NCBI GenBank assembly: GCA_039105265.1
Contig: JAPFFF010000019.1
Coordinates: 1,644,501 to 1,708,500 of the forward strand
Length of the DNA: 64,000 nt
Origin: Tritrichomonas musculus
Lineage: Eukaryota; Parabasalia; Tritrichomonadida; Tritrichomonadidae
Direction of reading: 5' to 3'
Shown here: piece by piece, positions 29,301 through 37,600 of the stretch
How the letters are laid out: each line of letters begins with the position of its first letter
Position numbering within the stretch: position 1 is the stretch's first letter
Notes under the pieces: model-generated
Seen by the model: only the letters and a program-made list of their open reading frames with translations
Told to the model about the DNA's origin: nothing
Database searches by the model: none
Position numbers and translations under genes: made by a program

Positions 29301-30358
29301 TTTCACAAAGAGTTAACGCTGCTGATTCTATTGTTAATTTTTCATTTAAAGCCAGACTTGGTTCTCTCTTTACAGGCAGTATGAAAAGAAGACAAACTCA
29401 TAGACAAGATGACGGCAATTGTAAATGTTGTGGACAGATCGAAACCATTCACCATTTGCTAAATGGTTGCTCTTATAGAAAACACGAATTTACTAAAAGA
29501 CACGATGCCATTGCTCTTATTATCAATAAATACATTACTGATCATAAACGTGCCATAGTTCATTCTAACCAGGTCGTTCGGAGCCGCGACGGCGGACGAC
29601 TTGAAGGTGAGAATGCTGATCTTAAACCAGATCTTTTCTGGTGGAAGAATGACAAATTGCACATCGTTGAAATTACGATTCCTTATGGAATGTTGACTGA
29701 CGATGATGAACATGGTACAATTTCAACTCTCAATCTTAGAAGACAACAGAAGTTGAACAAATACAAATCACTCATCGAAGATTGTAAAGTTCAATTCAAT
29801 TGCGATGTTGATTTCTTTGTAATCGTTGTATCTTCTCTTGGTGCTATTCCCAGTGAAACGTTAGATGAGTTGAAAAGAATTACTGGCACGGAAGCAGACT
29901 GGAAGAAAATAGCAAAGCAAATGGTTATCACATCTTTACGCGAATCGATGTTCATAGCTTATCATTGGTATCCTCCTGCACACAACAACATTGTTGTTTC
30001 CAACAACCAAACTCATAACTATACCGACATCTCAGTTAATTCTGATAATTCAGTAAACTCTGATGATCAACTTTCCTCTTCTGATATCCAATCTCAATCC
30101 GATTATCAGAATTGTTCTATGAATTCCATTGATGATAATACTTGGGACCAACTTATCAATGATGACAGTAACCATTCTACTCCTATTATTGATAGTTCTT
30201 TTTCGAAAACCTCTACTGATGATTCCTCAGATAGTGACAACGATGTCCTTGTTAACTCAGGTTCTGTTCCTTATTGGAGAAAAGCCAATTCAGAGGGAAT
30301 GATTCTTAATGATGTTTCAGATTTTTCAGATTCTTCATCGACTTCTAACTGTGAGTGA
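23378..30358 (+). CDS. LINE B polyprotein: zinc fingers, reverse transcriptase, restriction-like endonuclease
   Basis: This 2,326-aa protein is homologous to LINE A from the first residue (MFYPTNCIFSESA against MLIYPTKSRFLESA). It has a Pro/Ser/Asn-rich N-terminus; fourteen 18-aa repeats (about 395-646) that are diverged and alternate between two subtypes; three C2H2 fingers (FYCPLCEDVF..., KCPVADCNYI..., CMRCKHFIGQ..., between about 825 and 980); a Lys-rich patch (KKKKKKKPRS, about 1209); RT motifs SNLSAVGCDGI, TIDFKDAFGSIPH, GVKQGCPLSPTLFN and YADD (1646-1649); the CCHC knuckle CKCCGQIETIHHLLNGC; and RLE motifs LKPDLFWW and VEITIPYGM. All catalytic signatures are present. It would nick the tRNA-Asn gene and prime cDNA synthesis there. 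The C-terminal ~130 residues are Ser/Asp-rich. Confidence 0.93.
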   Translation: MFYPTNCIFSESAQRAESIDTAHDDFIDNFYNNRNNISNINSPQIPTNGTSFANDYNSSCQFSKLNHAPRHDIQKYLNQRGFDFVNSTTNFDPTIGVEYDRYDLSHRNRPCKCSMLNLGRRTQPIDSFTSPNRSQPPPDIPSPPPNDFADSPNANVNSATSVEEPSEISPTNSTRLHGSEIILQAGIHYNPMIDNHHPNPLWIIVTCDPSLAPHLPLFYKQNNISAEGVLVGRGQFLITNGQPLINSLAPFIPPSEEESASKTVVPSSFLPPDCIPVPPYTFDQNNSQLVQNVAHIFQLTFVNNSTQNVNFNNLFNGNYLCNRTFFNSVLQNIRSSWSFNPTNVFYNFISPTSNPQLQCLPTISGEIPPSLPASVPAPLVALKNEPSPSTATIENHSVDVDFQWLSSKAKVQNHQVEVDHSNLITKAAVQNHTVDVNNQVISSTALVQNHLVDVINNNLCTQATVQSHAVDVSNQLISSTANVQNHHVDVTQNCLTTQATVQSHAVDVSNQLISSTANVQNHHIDVNSINLLSNATVQNHAVDIENQIISSTAIVQNHQVDVNQSNFISQATVQNHTVDVNNHIISSTANVQSHQVDVNQSKLISQATVQNHAVEVQNQFISSTAHIQNHIVEVVDDTVKTVVHVPKFTVEWKDKEIPLHTLPEDRPLTDKIEKLANAIYLLASSRSCSHTSCGTHSDLTSESDSTISGSDFHSSDFPAQSQNNSDTDLTSSNSSLTSRNSDDGDHNDSNSYSDHDVDLSLQWIIDGLKSIETKVQLVDFLKKVKDAHINFHQFSDVEFFNIPIILYMKKTLRWLGVGQFYCPLCEDVFQSCAALHAHWKFKHGDRFLPNEHAAVEFVYNCKLRWEIIDDDFPSDLPKFRIIHKCPVADCNYIVNNASALACHIKHNHQDLDVLRREIGLLWAAICCHAKHKNKLLTGNDLFHNVSGCLCMRCKHFIGQDKKKVQQHTKSSHPAANVEGSRRYFMNISLNARWLDVDLDDDVISQSNKDIADAVRDLSTHSHNVEFERDLPIEPEGDNPDHAAAMVNRRSREQRLRARRRNGILIVNEGMPEERLHALNGNSDADTTAQSNDDDIQSISPPTSVIQEDLSSFLDKSVSWINKCKEENDGIVYLPKIWGERIQKIRKKISNVFEGKISILIDKFSYLTSNKSLVLSDDDRLLLWNGVLAKIFLILRKEIRGALHIPAFNSKKKKKKKPRSFEVPIQLKAASKFTAGIELLHTLTEGDINDQPTLNLIADLKDKLIDFLSRAPDDFVVLVGGRDIDTVDAILNAGNFEDKLSFLKAKLFDLESKYKENSSDGYKKFIQKAYQEDSKKTLDWFILNSDTPECTVPVESFVEDYGKAWSEVADFEPRQKFTLDHILSDEDNSYFTELLMSDKSIKDAIKSRSNLSAVGCDGICNSIWKLGNDVSTRIIKTTLNVMLSTGSFPSILKSCKTIMLYKKGEVNNTRSWRPITITSTLYRIIMCHISRTLQTLNEYRRFINCQQKGFMKIPSGAAEHIVTADEMIHHAARHQKNLYILTIDFKDAFGSIPHELFKKNLLDLGFDKLFVKSILASYKNASTRIVSNGRISDEIEFAKGVKQGCPLSPTLFNVGIEPLLVKLNDLAQDEGYHWYDRSTSVQAYADDIVLFSDSEMGMNNLIDVVQSFCKYAGNMKINVNKCASFAFTMDNRTRASMQNHFSINGESVKNISIQGSLHYLGLPLAAKLSRRKHHIFQKILDLKRDVSKITSSALRTMQSVDAIKKFILPQLDYELMINAVSTTKLNELDEFIRGRISKKIGIAGVPTDWFYSSKHDGGLNLQCLSERHKALTIRLYMGMHESKDKNVKHFITASDNDEMQFRDADVQDDSPFLHVPVTEFGAIKGNNRCGTSNLLSRTVKALHDLNLQMNHDDTGFLIKPLNTDDEQTEIKVNYMKVMKLIMKVIQKRHISSLLKNRLKGHTFETLKNSPISNFYISQRVNAADSIVNFSFKARLGSLFTGSMKRRQTHRQDDGNCKCCGQIETIHHLLNGCSYRKHEFTKRHDAIALIINKYITDHKRAIVHSNQVVRSRDGGRLEGENADLKPDLFWWKNDKLHIVEITIPYGMLTDDDEHGTISTLNLRRQQKLNKYKSLIEDCKVQFNCDVDFFVIVVSSLGAIPSETLDELKRITGTEADWKKIAKQMVITSLRESMFIAYHWYPPAHNNIVVSNNQTHNYTDISVNSDNSVNSDDQLSSSDIQSQSDYQNCSMNSIDDNTWDQLINDDSNHSTPIIDSSFSKTSTDDSSDSDNDVLVNSGSVPYWRKANSEGMILNDVSDFSDSSSTSNCE
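24560..25315 (+). repeat. 54-bp diverged tandem repeat in LINE B ORF (14 units)
   Basis: Fourteen 18-aa units follow one another. Odd units tend to read xHAVDVxNQxISSTAxVQ and even units NHxVDVxxxxLxxxATVQ, giving a 36-aa higher-order period. The unit length and the VDV and TA positions match LINE A although the DNA has diverged. This shows that the repeat is an old, conserved part of the protein. Confidence 0.9.
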
Positions 30359-30427
30359 GCCATCACTCACGCTTCTTTTATGCACGATTACGTGCTTTCT
30401 TACTCTAATGGTTTTTAATAAACAATC

Positions 30428-30450
30428 CACACGGGAGGAGATTTTTTTTT
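30428..30450 (+). repeat. tRNA-Asn 3' half plus T-run, copy 5
   Basis: CACACGGGAGGAGA and nine T separate LINE B from S3. Confidence 0.9.
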
Positions 30451-31302
30451 CATCTTTTTATTTTCGAGGTTTTGGTTAACTCTAGCTACATATTCGTGAT
30501 CAGCACCTTCTACTGAGTCGATTGATACCACTCTTCTCGACTTTTCTCAAAATTTTCAAAACTGATTTCAATTATATTAGAACTCATATCACAAAGTCCG
30601 ACCACTCGATATATCACTCAGTTATACTACCTTAGTTCATTACAATTTATCAATCTCAGCTCTTAACGTTATACTTGTCATTCGATCAGAGATATATTCT
30701 TTAACCAAAATCTCATTCTTTTACTCTTATGTTATTATTCTCCTCACTCTCATGTCGTTTATTCCTTCGATCACGCTGTTCTCAGACTCCTTACATCCTT
30801 ATTCAATTTTTCTCTTCGCCTCATTTATCAGCGTTATACTTTTATGCTATTTTATTTATCCTTTGTACAGATCGAAGTAAAATAAATGTTTACGGAGTCA
30901 TTTTTTTTTACGAGGCCACTTGATGATTCTTATCTCTTCCGGGCCCTCAAGAGTGCTTGACGGCTGCCGATTAAACTTTGACGGATATATATATCCTATT
31001 TAAGTTGCTATGGCTCAATGCGTCTATAGACTCAACGGATGGATGCCCATGAGATCCATTCAGACGACGATCATATGGCTTTCAATTGTTGATCGTTCAT
31101 TATTCAATTAATACTCGTTCCCTCTCAATTAATTGAATATTTTTTTAATTGTTCTGTTGCTCCTTATGTTCAAGTTGGTCTCACTTTAAAGGTTTAAGCA
31201 TACCTTTTTTTTCTTACAAAATTGCTTTTTTGATTGAAAGTTTTGCGAACTTTCGCTTCCTTTTTGCTTTTATGCATTTCTAACCGCTTTTAATAAACAA
31301 AC
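30451..31302 (+). mobile_element. Short non-autonomous unit S3 (type 1)
   Basis: This 852-bp unit is practically identical to S1 at 14,327-15,179, differing visibly only in a T-run length. The LINE B end plus S3 here has the same layout as the LINE B remnant plus S1 behind the broken tRNA, so these two segments are copies of one another. Confidence 0.85.
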
Positions 31303-31324
31303 CACACGGGAGGAGATTTTTTTT
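31303..31324 (+). repeat. tRNA-Asn 3' half plus T-run, copy 6
   Basis: CACACGGGAGGAGA and eight T separate S3 from S4. Confidence 0.9.
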
Positions 31325-32175
31325 CATCTTTTTATTTTCGAGGTTTTGGTTAAATCTAGCTACATATTCGTGATCAGCACCTTCTACTGAGTCGATTGAT
31401 ACCACTCTTCTCGACTTTTCTCAAAATTTTCAAAACTGATTTCAATTATATTAGAACTCATATCACAAAGTCCGACCACTCGATATATCCCTCAGTTATA
31501 CTGCCTTAGTTCATTACAATTTATCAATCTCAGCTCTTAACGTTATACTTGTCATTCGATCAGAGATATATTCTTTAACCAAAATCTCATTCTTTTACTC
31601 TTATGTTATTATTCTCCTCACTCTCATGTCGTTTATTCCTTCGATCACGCTGTTCTCAGACTCCTTACATCCTTATTCAATTTTTCTCATCGCCTCATTT
31701 ATCAGCGTTATACTTTTATGCTATTTTATTTATCCTTTGTACAGATCGAAGTAAAATAAATGTTTACGGAGTCATTTTTTTACGAGGCCACTTGATGATT
31801 CTTATCTCTTCCGGGCCCTCAAGAGTGCTTGACGGCTGCCGATTAAACTTTGACGGATATATATATCCTATTTAAGTTGCTATGGCTCAATGCGTCTATA
31901 GACTCAACGGATGGATGCCCATGAGATCCATTCAGACGACGATCATATGGCTTTCAATTGTTGATCGTTCATTATTCAATTAATACTCGTTCCCTCTCAA
32001 TTAATTGAATATTTTTTTAATTGTTCTGTTGCTCCTTATGTTCAAGTTGGTCTCACTTTAAAGGTTTAAGCATACCTTTTTTTTCTTACAAAATTGCTTT
32101 TTTTGATTGAAAGTTTTGCGAACTTTCGCTTCCTTTTTGCTTTTATGCATTTCTAACCGCTTTTAATAAACAAAC
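31325..32175 (+). mobile_element. Short non-autonomous unit S4 (type 1)
   Basis: This 851-bp unit is about 99% identical to S1 and S3, with a handful of point changes (for example TTAAATCTAG for TTAACTCTAG near its start, and CTCATCGCC for CTCTTCGCC). It shares the same 3' hairpin and tail. Confidence 0.85.
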
Positions 32176-32198
32176 CACACGGGAGGAGATTTTTTTTT
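32176..32198 (+). repeat. tRNA-Asn 3' half plus T-run, copy 7
   Basis: CACACGGGAGGAGA and nine T separate S4 from S5. Confidence 0.9.
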
Positions 32199-33050
32199 CA
32201 TCTTTTTATTTTCGAGGTTTTGGTTAACTCTAGCTACATATTCGTGATCAGCACCTTCTACTGAGTCGATTGATACCACTCTTCTCGACTTTTCTCAAAA
32301 TTTTCAAAACTGATTTCAATTATATTAGAACTCATATCACAAAGTCCGACCACTCGATATATCACTCAGTTATACTACCTTAGTTCATTACAATTTATCA
32401 ATCTCAGCTCTTAACGTTATACTTGTCATTCGATCAGAGATATATTCTTTAACCAAAATCTCATTCTTTTACTCTTATGTTATTATTCTCCTCACTCTCA
32501 TGTCGTTTATTCCTTCGATCACGCTGTTCTCAGACTCCTTACATCCTTATTCAATTTTTCTCTTCGCCTCATTTATCAGCGTTATACTTTTATGCTATTT
32601 TATTTATCCTTTGTACAGATCGAAGTAAAATAAATGTTTACGGAGTCATTTTTTTTTACGAGGCCACTTGATGATTCTTATCTCTTCCGGGCCCTCAAGA
32701 GTGCTTGACGGCTGCCGATTAAACTTTGACGGATATATATATCCTATTTAAGTTGCTATGGCTCAATGCGTCTATAGACTCAACGGATGGATGCCCATGA
32801 GATCCATTCAGACGACGATCATATGGCTTTCAATTGTTGATCGTTCATTATTCAATTAATACTCGTTCCCTCTCAATTAATTGAATATTTTTTTAATTGT
32901 TCTGTTGCTCCTTATGTTCAAGTTGGTCTCACTTTAAAGGTTTAAGCATACCTTTTTTTTCTTACAAAATTGCTTTTTTGATTGAAAGTTTTGCGAACTT
33001 TCGCTTCCTTTTTGCTTTTATGCATTTCTAACCGCTTTTAATAAACAAAC
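32199..33050 (+). mobile_element. Short non-autonomous unit S5 (type 1)
   Basis: This 852-bp unit is almost identical to S1 and S3. Three type-1 units in a row (S3, S4, S5) could be separate insertions at the same target or expansion by unequal exchange. Confidence 0.85.
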
Positions 33051-33073
33051 CACACGGGAGGAGATTTTTTTTT
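33051..33073 (+). repeat. tRNA-Asn 3' half plus T-run, copy 8
   Basis: CACACGGGAGGAGA and nine T separate S5 from LINE C. Confidence 0.9.
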
Positions 33074-34275
33074 ATTTTGCAAATATGTTGATCTACCCAA
33101 CGAAAAGTAGATTTTTGGAATCAGCAGAAGATGCTGATTCGTTTGATTCCACTCCGAAAAAAATCGGTGAAAATTTTTTTAATAATCGAGATATCATGAC
33201 CGATAGGTGTCACAATCCTACCCATATTCACAACAGCAATTGCCATTCCGATAACAAATACGATGGAGGTTTTAAGATTCCTTGTTCTAGGGAACAGATA
33301 TCCCATCATCCAAAACTCAATAAGTTCGACTTTTTCAAAGACAATTCGCTACTAGACGACCTTGACTCCTCGTATAAAACAAGATACGCAACTCAAATCT
33401 CACCCCGCAAAAAAGATACTAGCAGATATCCTAGTGATGATGTGAAGCTGCGGCTCCCGCCGGTTGGACCAGCTTCACAATCACTTTCCAAGTGTCCTGA
33501 TGACGATATGACCAATTTCGAGCACATTAATTCAGATTCAGAAAAAAGTGATAATAGTGATCAAATATCAATTTCCGATGAAGAAATTGAGGAACCTGAA
33601 ACTATTTTCTGCAATTCAAATAATCCTTCTAGAGGGACAGAAGTGCTCTTACAGTCGGGTGTTCACTATAACCCGTCGAATTCTGATGGAGTTCCTAACC
33701 CATCATGGATCGTTGTTACGTGCGATCCTTCATTGATTTCTCGTTGTCCTCTTGCTTATAATATGAATGAGAAGTCATCCGAAGGAATTCTGGTTGCTCG
33801 AGGACAATTGATCATTTCCGATGAGCAACCAAAATTCGACAGGAATCGACCAGCAATCCCATCAACGGATGAAGAACTTCGTTTAAATGCTTTTGATCCC
33901 TATTCTTTCGTTCCTTCGTCTAGCATTCGAACGGTTCCATTCAATTTTCACTCAAAATGTTCCCCGTTTGTTTCGCATGTGTCCAACATCGTTAATTCGC
34001 TCTTTCTCTCAGGAACATGCAACATCGGGTGCAACACATCTCACTTCACCGACATTTCACATCACATGTCATGGAGTTACATCAATAATAATAACTTTTA
34101 TTTCCTTTCTTCGCAGCACATTGATACGCGTGATATTGTTAATTCTTACTCACCAAACTCAGCTGCTAATATTAGTAGTCAATCAGCTGGTGCCATCTCT
34201 CAACCTGCTGACTCAAACACGTTTGAGAACAACCATGTTGTGAGTGCTGATACTCACAATGTTGAATCTGTTGCT

Positions 34276-34761
34276 AATCACGCTGTTGACGTTGACAATC
34301 AGATTGTCAAGTCAACAGCTCACGTCGCTCATCACGCTGTTGACGTTGACAATCAGATTGTCAAGTCAACAGCTCACGTCGCTCATCATGCTGTTGACGT
34401 TGACAATCAGATTGTCAAGTCAACAGCTCACGTCGCTCATCACGCTGTTGACGTTGACAATCAGATTGTCAAGTCAACAGCTCACGTCGCTCATCACGCT
34501 GTTGACGTTGACAATCAGATTGTCAAGTCAACAGCTCACGTCGCTCATCACGCTGTTGACGTTGACAATCAGATTGTCAAGTCAACAGCTCACGTCGCTC
34601 ATCACGCTGTTGACGTTGACAATCAGATTGTCAAGTCAACAGCTCACGTCACTCACCACAACGTTGACGTTGACAACCAAACCGTCACGTCAACGGCTCA
34701 CATCACTCATCACGCTGTTGGCGTCGACGATCGGGTTGTCACGTCAACTGCTCACATCGAT
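34276..34761 (+). repeat. 54-bp tandem repeat in LINE C ORF (9 units)
   Basis: Seven near-identical units are followed by the same two diverged units that end the LINE A array. The loss or gain lies within the homogeneous part, as expected for slippage or unequal exchange. Confidence 0.95.
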
Positions 34762-36395
34762 CATCATCAAGTAGTCACGAAGGAGAAAGTCATCACTTCC
34801 GTCATCGAAGTGCCTAAGTTCGTCTTCGAGTTCAATGAGAAGGTGGTCCCTTTATTTACTCTCGCAGGTGATCACTCATCATTCAATTCATCCTCTGACT
34901 CTCGAAGCAATTCATTAGGCACACAGACTTCATCCACTAGTACGAGTAGTACTATTAGTGGTGCAGAAGACTTCTCCGAGGTGCGTTCTCATTCAGAACA
35001 CACCGATCACTCTGATGATGATGATCGCAACGGTAGTAATGATGGATGTTCTTCTCCGTCAAGGGACGATAGGATTTCAATTGAATGGATTGTGGATGAG
35101 CTGTCCAAAATCAATTCTAAAGCAGAATTGACCTCGCTCATCGACCAACTTCAGGTTGGTAATATTGACATGTCTCCTTTCGCTGATGTTGTTGATGTAA
35201 ATGTTCCTATCGTCCTTCTGATGTATCAGAAGTGTAGATGGTTGGGTGTTGGGCAGTTTTATTGCCCTTGTTGCGACAAAACGTTCCCTACATGTGCCTC
35301 GTTATCATTCCACCTGAGGTCGCTGCATGTAACGAATGGGGTTCCAATTGAACAGGCGGCTTTTGAATACATAATTGGTCGTAAGTTGAGATGGAAGATT
35401 GACTCGCCTCATCTTCCGGCAGATGCTCCACATTATCGGACCATTTACGTTTGTCCTGTGAGTGACTGTAACTATCTTGTGAGTCGGGCGAATTCGTTGA
35501 GCAGCCATATCGGTTCGGCTCATCAGGATCTTGAAGCTCTCAAAAGAGAAGTGGGTGTTTTCTGGGCAATGAACATCCTGCATGCTAGAAGATGCAGATG
35601 TTTACTTGCAACACGGGATGTCTTTCATGATCTGCGTGGTTCGATGTGTTCAACTTGCAGTGACTTCATTGGAAAAGACAAAGTCACTGTCAAGCAACAC
35701 TCAAACAGATCTCATCCAGCATCCAACGTTGAAGGTCATCGTTTGCAATCATTCGAGGTGAATATTTCTACCAAGTGGTTTTCACCCGATACCGATGACG
35801 ATGAGATTCGTGAGGCCAATTCTGACCTTGACAAAGAAAAAAGTGTCAGAATGGAAAATAGGATTTTACAGGAAGAAGAAAGGTTGAATCCTGTGCAGGC
35901 GAGGTCAGATGAGTCTGTTGACCTCCAAGTGATGGAAGATCGACGTCGTGCAGAGGATAACCGCCGACGCAGACGTCAGGCTGGTTTCATTCCAGCCAAT
36001 GAGAGAATGCCAGAAGCACGCTTGCACTCAGTCTCTTCTTCAAGTGATGGCGAAGTCATTCAAAGTGATGTACATCCTGGTCATTCAAATTCAGCTTCGA
36101 TCGTGGACATTGAGAGTTGCCTGTCCAAAGCTGAGAATTGGAAGTCGAGGTGCATGAAGGAAGATGATGATTTCGTGCACCTCCCGAAGCTGTGGGGTGA
36201 CCGTTTAGCGAAGCACAGGAAAAAGTTCGAAGAAGTGTTTAACAGTGAAGTCAAGGATGTTCTCAATTGGTATAATGAAGCTATTAACCTCTCTGACTCT
36301 TTGGAAAAGAGCAGCCGAATGCTTCTCTGCGAAGGGATGATTTCGAAAATCATTCTCATTCTACGGAAGTCGATTAGGAAGTTCGTTCGTTCGGC

Positions 36396-36401
36396 ACGGA
36401 G
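36396..36401. repeat. Polinton target-site duplication, left copy
   Basis: ACGGAG precedes the left TIR and is repeated right after the right TIR at 57,372-57,377. Six bases is the length typical of Polintons. LINE A has a single ACGGAG at this place (19,870-19,875). Confidence 0.92.
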
Positions 36402-36608
36402 AGTAGTATATGTATGTTCGTATTGGGGGTCAGATAATTTGAAGCATTTTCGCGGTTCCTCCTTATTGGTTTCTCCGGCCGTTTCGTCATTTTTGGGTCA
36501 CAACATTGAACTCTAGGATTTCTAGCTCATTGTCTACAACACTGTGAACCCCAACTATGAAACTCAAGGATTTGTAGCACTTTTTTGGAATCAAATAATT
36601 TCAGCCTC
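36402..36608 (+). repeat. Polinton left terminal inverted repeat
   Basis: These 207 bp match the complement of 57,165-57,371 without a visible difference. Confidence 0.93.
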
Positions 36609-36644
36609 AGAATCACCAAAGAGCAAATCAAATATTTTTTTAAA

Positions 36645-36665
36645 TTTTTATTTTCCACCCAAATG
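36645..36665 (+). promoter_or_regulatory. Shared subterminal promoter-like motif, left
   Basis: TTTATTTTCCACCCAAATG covers the bases before and including the start codon of the leftmost gene. Nearly the same motif, inverted, lies just before the polymerase gene at the other end (57,098-57,117). Because it lies outside the TIR, the similarity points to a common expression signal. Confidence 0.45.
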
Positions 36666-37115
36666 AGTGCTCAACTGAAAGTCTATGAGTATATCAATTC
36701 TTTCATTTCATTATTGGAAACACCAGAAGATTTCAAGCACTGCGATTTTACATTGCTTTGTGATAAATATCCTATCAATTCTGGGAAATCAAATTATCTC
36801 GCGAAAGTGTTATACATTTCACTACAAACACCTGATAAAACAATTAGATTCTACCCTGATAAAATCAAAGAAATGGGTTTCGAATATGTTGTTTTAACAT
36901 CAAATGCGAGACGAAGAATCAATATCAATTCACCGGAATTCTTTGTAAACGGTAATAGAGAAAAACAAGTATTTAAGGAGCATCCTTTTTATAACTACTC
37001 TATTGAGCGAATTAATAAAGCAAACAAAGAAATTCTATTAAAGCTGAGAGAGAAATATGATATACCTGAACCAACACTCTTTAAGGGTACTCATCAAAAT
37101 ATTGTATTAGACTAA
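36663..37115 (+). CDS. Polinton small protein, unrecognised (150 aa)
   Basis: This is the first gene inside the left TIR. The ATG at 36,663 is preferred over an earlier one inside the TIR because it follows the CCACCCAA motif also seen before the polymerase gene. The 150-aa product is mixed alpha/beta and rich in Lys, Asn and Tyr, with no membrane segment or recognisable domain. It lies apart from the structural block. The function is unknown; an early or regulatory role is only a guess from its position at the element end. Confidence 0.55.
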   Translation: MSAQLKVYEYINSFISLLETPEDFKHCDFTLLCDKYPINSGKSNYLAKVLYISLQTPDKTIRFYPDKIKEMGFEYVVLTSNARRRININSPEFFVNGNREKQVFKEHPFYNYSIERINKANKEILLKLREKYDIPEPTLFKGTHQNIVLD

Positions 37116-37142
37116 AAATAGTTATTTTTTTATTCTTAACAA

Positions 37143-37577
37143 ATGACAAACGAAATAATAAGAAGAATCGATGATATAATAGCTGATTTGTATACATTAA
37201 AATTATGGGTACATACTGAACAAAAAAAAGACAGTTCGTCTAATAGTGAACCACAAAGTGGTGAAGAGAATTCGTTAGAAGAACATACAATTGACTTGCA
37301 AAGCAATACCAAAGCTAAAGCTTGTGAATGTGTAGCAGAACCTAGAAAAGTCATCCATAGACGTACAAACCGTTCATTCCCATTAAATAAATCAAAGAAT
37401 CTCAATGATGAACAACGTAATAAAGTATTAGCATTTGCAAATGAAAATAAACAACTCATCTTGGATCAACCATCTGCTACAAGAAATGAATTCCTTCAAA
37501 AGCTTGTTCGCGATAAATTGAATATTAATCTTTCTGCATACATGTCTTGTAAGATAATTACTATGCTCAGTATTTGA
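37143..37577 (+). CDS. Polinton small protein, unrecognised (144 aa)
   Basis: This 144-aa charged protein starts with an amphipathic helix (MTNEIIRRIDDIIADLYTLK). It has an acidic Ser/Glu-rich middle and a basic C-terminal part (about 70-140). It follows the first gene at 27 bp in the same direction and ends convergent with the fibre-like gene. The C-terminal part, with LNDEQRNKVLAFANENK, could be a small helical DNA- or protein-binding domain, but I recognise no family. Confidence 0.5.
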   Translation: MTNEIIRRIDDIIADLYTLKLWVHTEQKKDSSSNSEPQSGEENSLEEHTIDLQSNTKAKACECVAEPRKVIHRRTNRSFPLNKSKNLNDEQRNKVLAFANENKQLILDQPSATRNEFLQKLVRDKLNINLSAYMSCKIITMLSI

Positions 37578-37600
37578 ATATGCACATGCTCTATTTAAAT

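Larger units (their letters stand above)
23364..30427 (+). mobile_element. LINE B: full-length RLE-type retrotransposon, second family
   Basis: This 7,064-bp element has the same design and target as LINE A but is only distantly similar in sequence: about half the residues match in the RT region and much less in the N-terminus. It has a 14-bp 5' leader, one intact 2,326-codon ORF and a 69-bp 3' UTR. A perfect 8-bp hairpin (GTGAGTGA-GCCA-TCACTCAC, 30,351-30,370) overlaps the stop codon, and the tail reads TTTTTAATAAACAATC. Its codons are more AT-rich than those of LINE A. Both sides carry a tRNA-Asn 3' half. Confidence 0.9.
33085..36401 (+). pseudogene. LINE C ORF, N-terminal piece
   Basis: This piece codes for the first ~1,105 residues of the LINE protein: the N-terminal region, nine 18-aa repeats (34,276-34,761; LINE A has fourteen), the three C2H2 fingers and the Arg-rich patch. 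It differs from LINE A by roughly a dozen residues plus the five missing repeat units (270 bp, which accounts exactly for the length difference). The frame then runs 115 bp into the Polinton and stops at 36,514-36,516. Confidence 0.9.

Noticed and set aside
14304-33073. The repeated CACACGGGAGGAG blocks as LTRs or as SINE heads
   Set aside because: They are only about 23 bp, identical at every junction, and match the missing end of the tRNA-Asn gene; there is no LTR-type repeat and the LINE proteins have no gag, protease or integrase.
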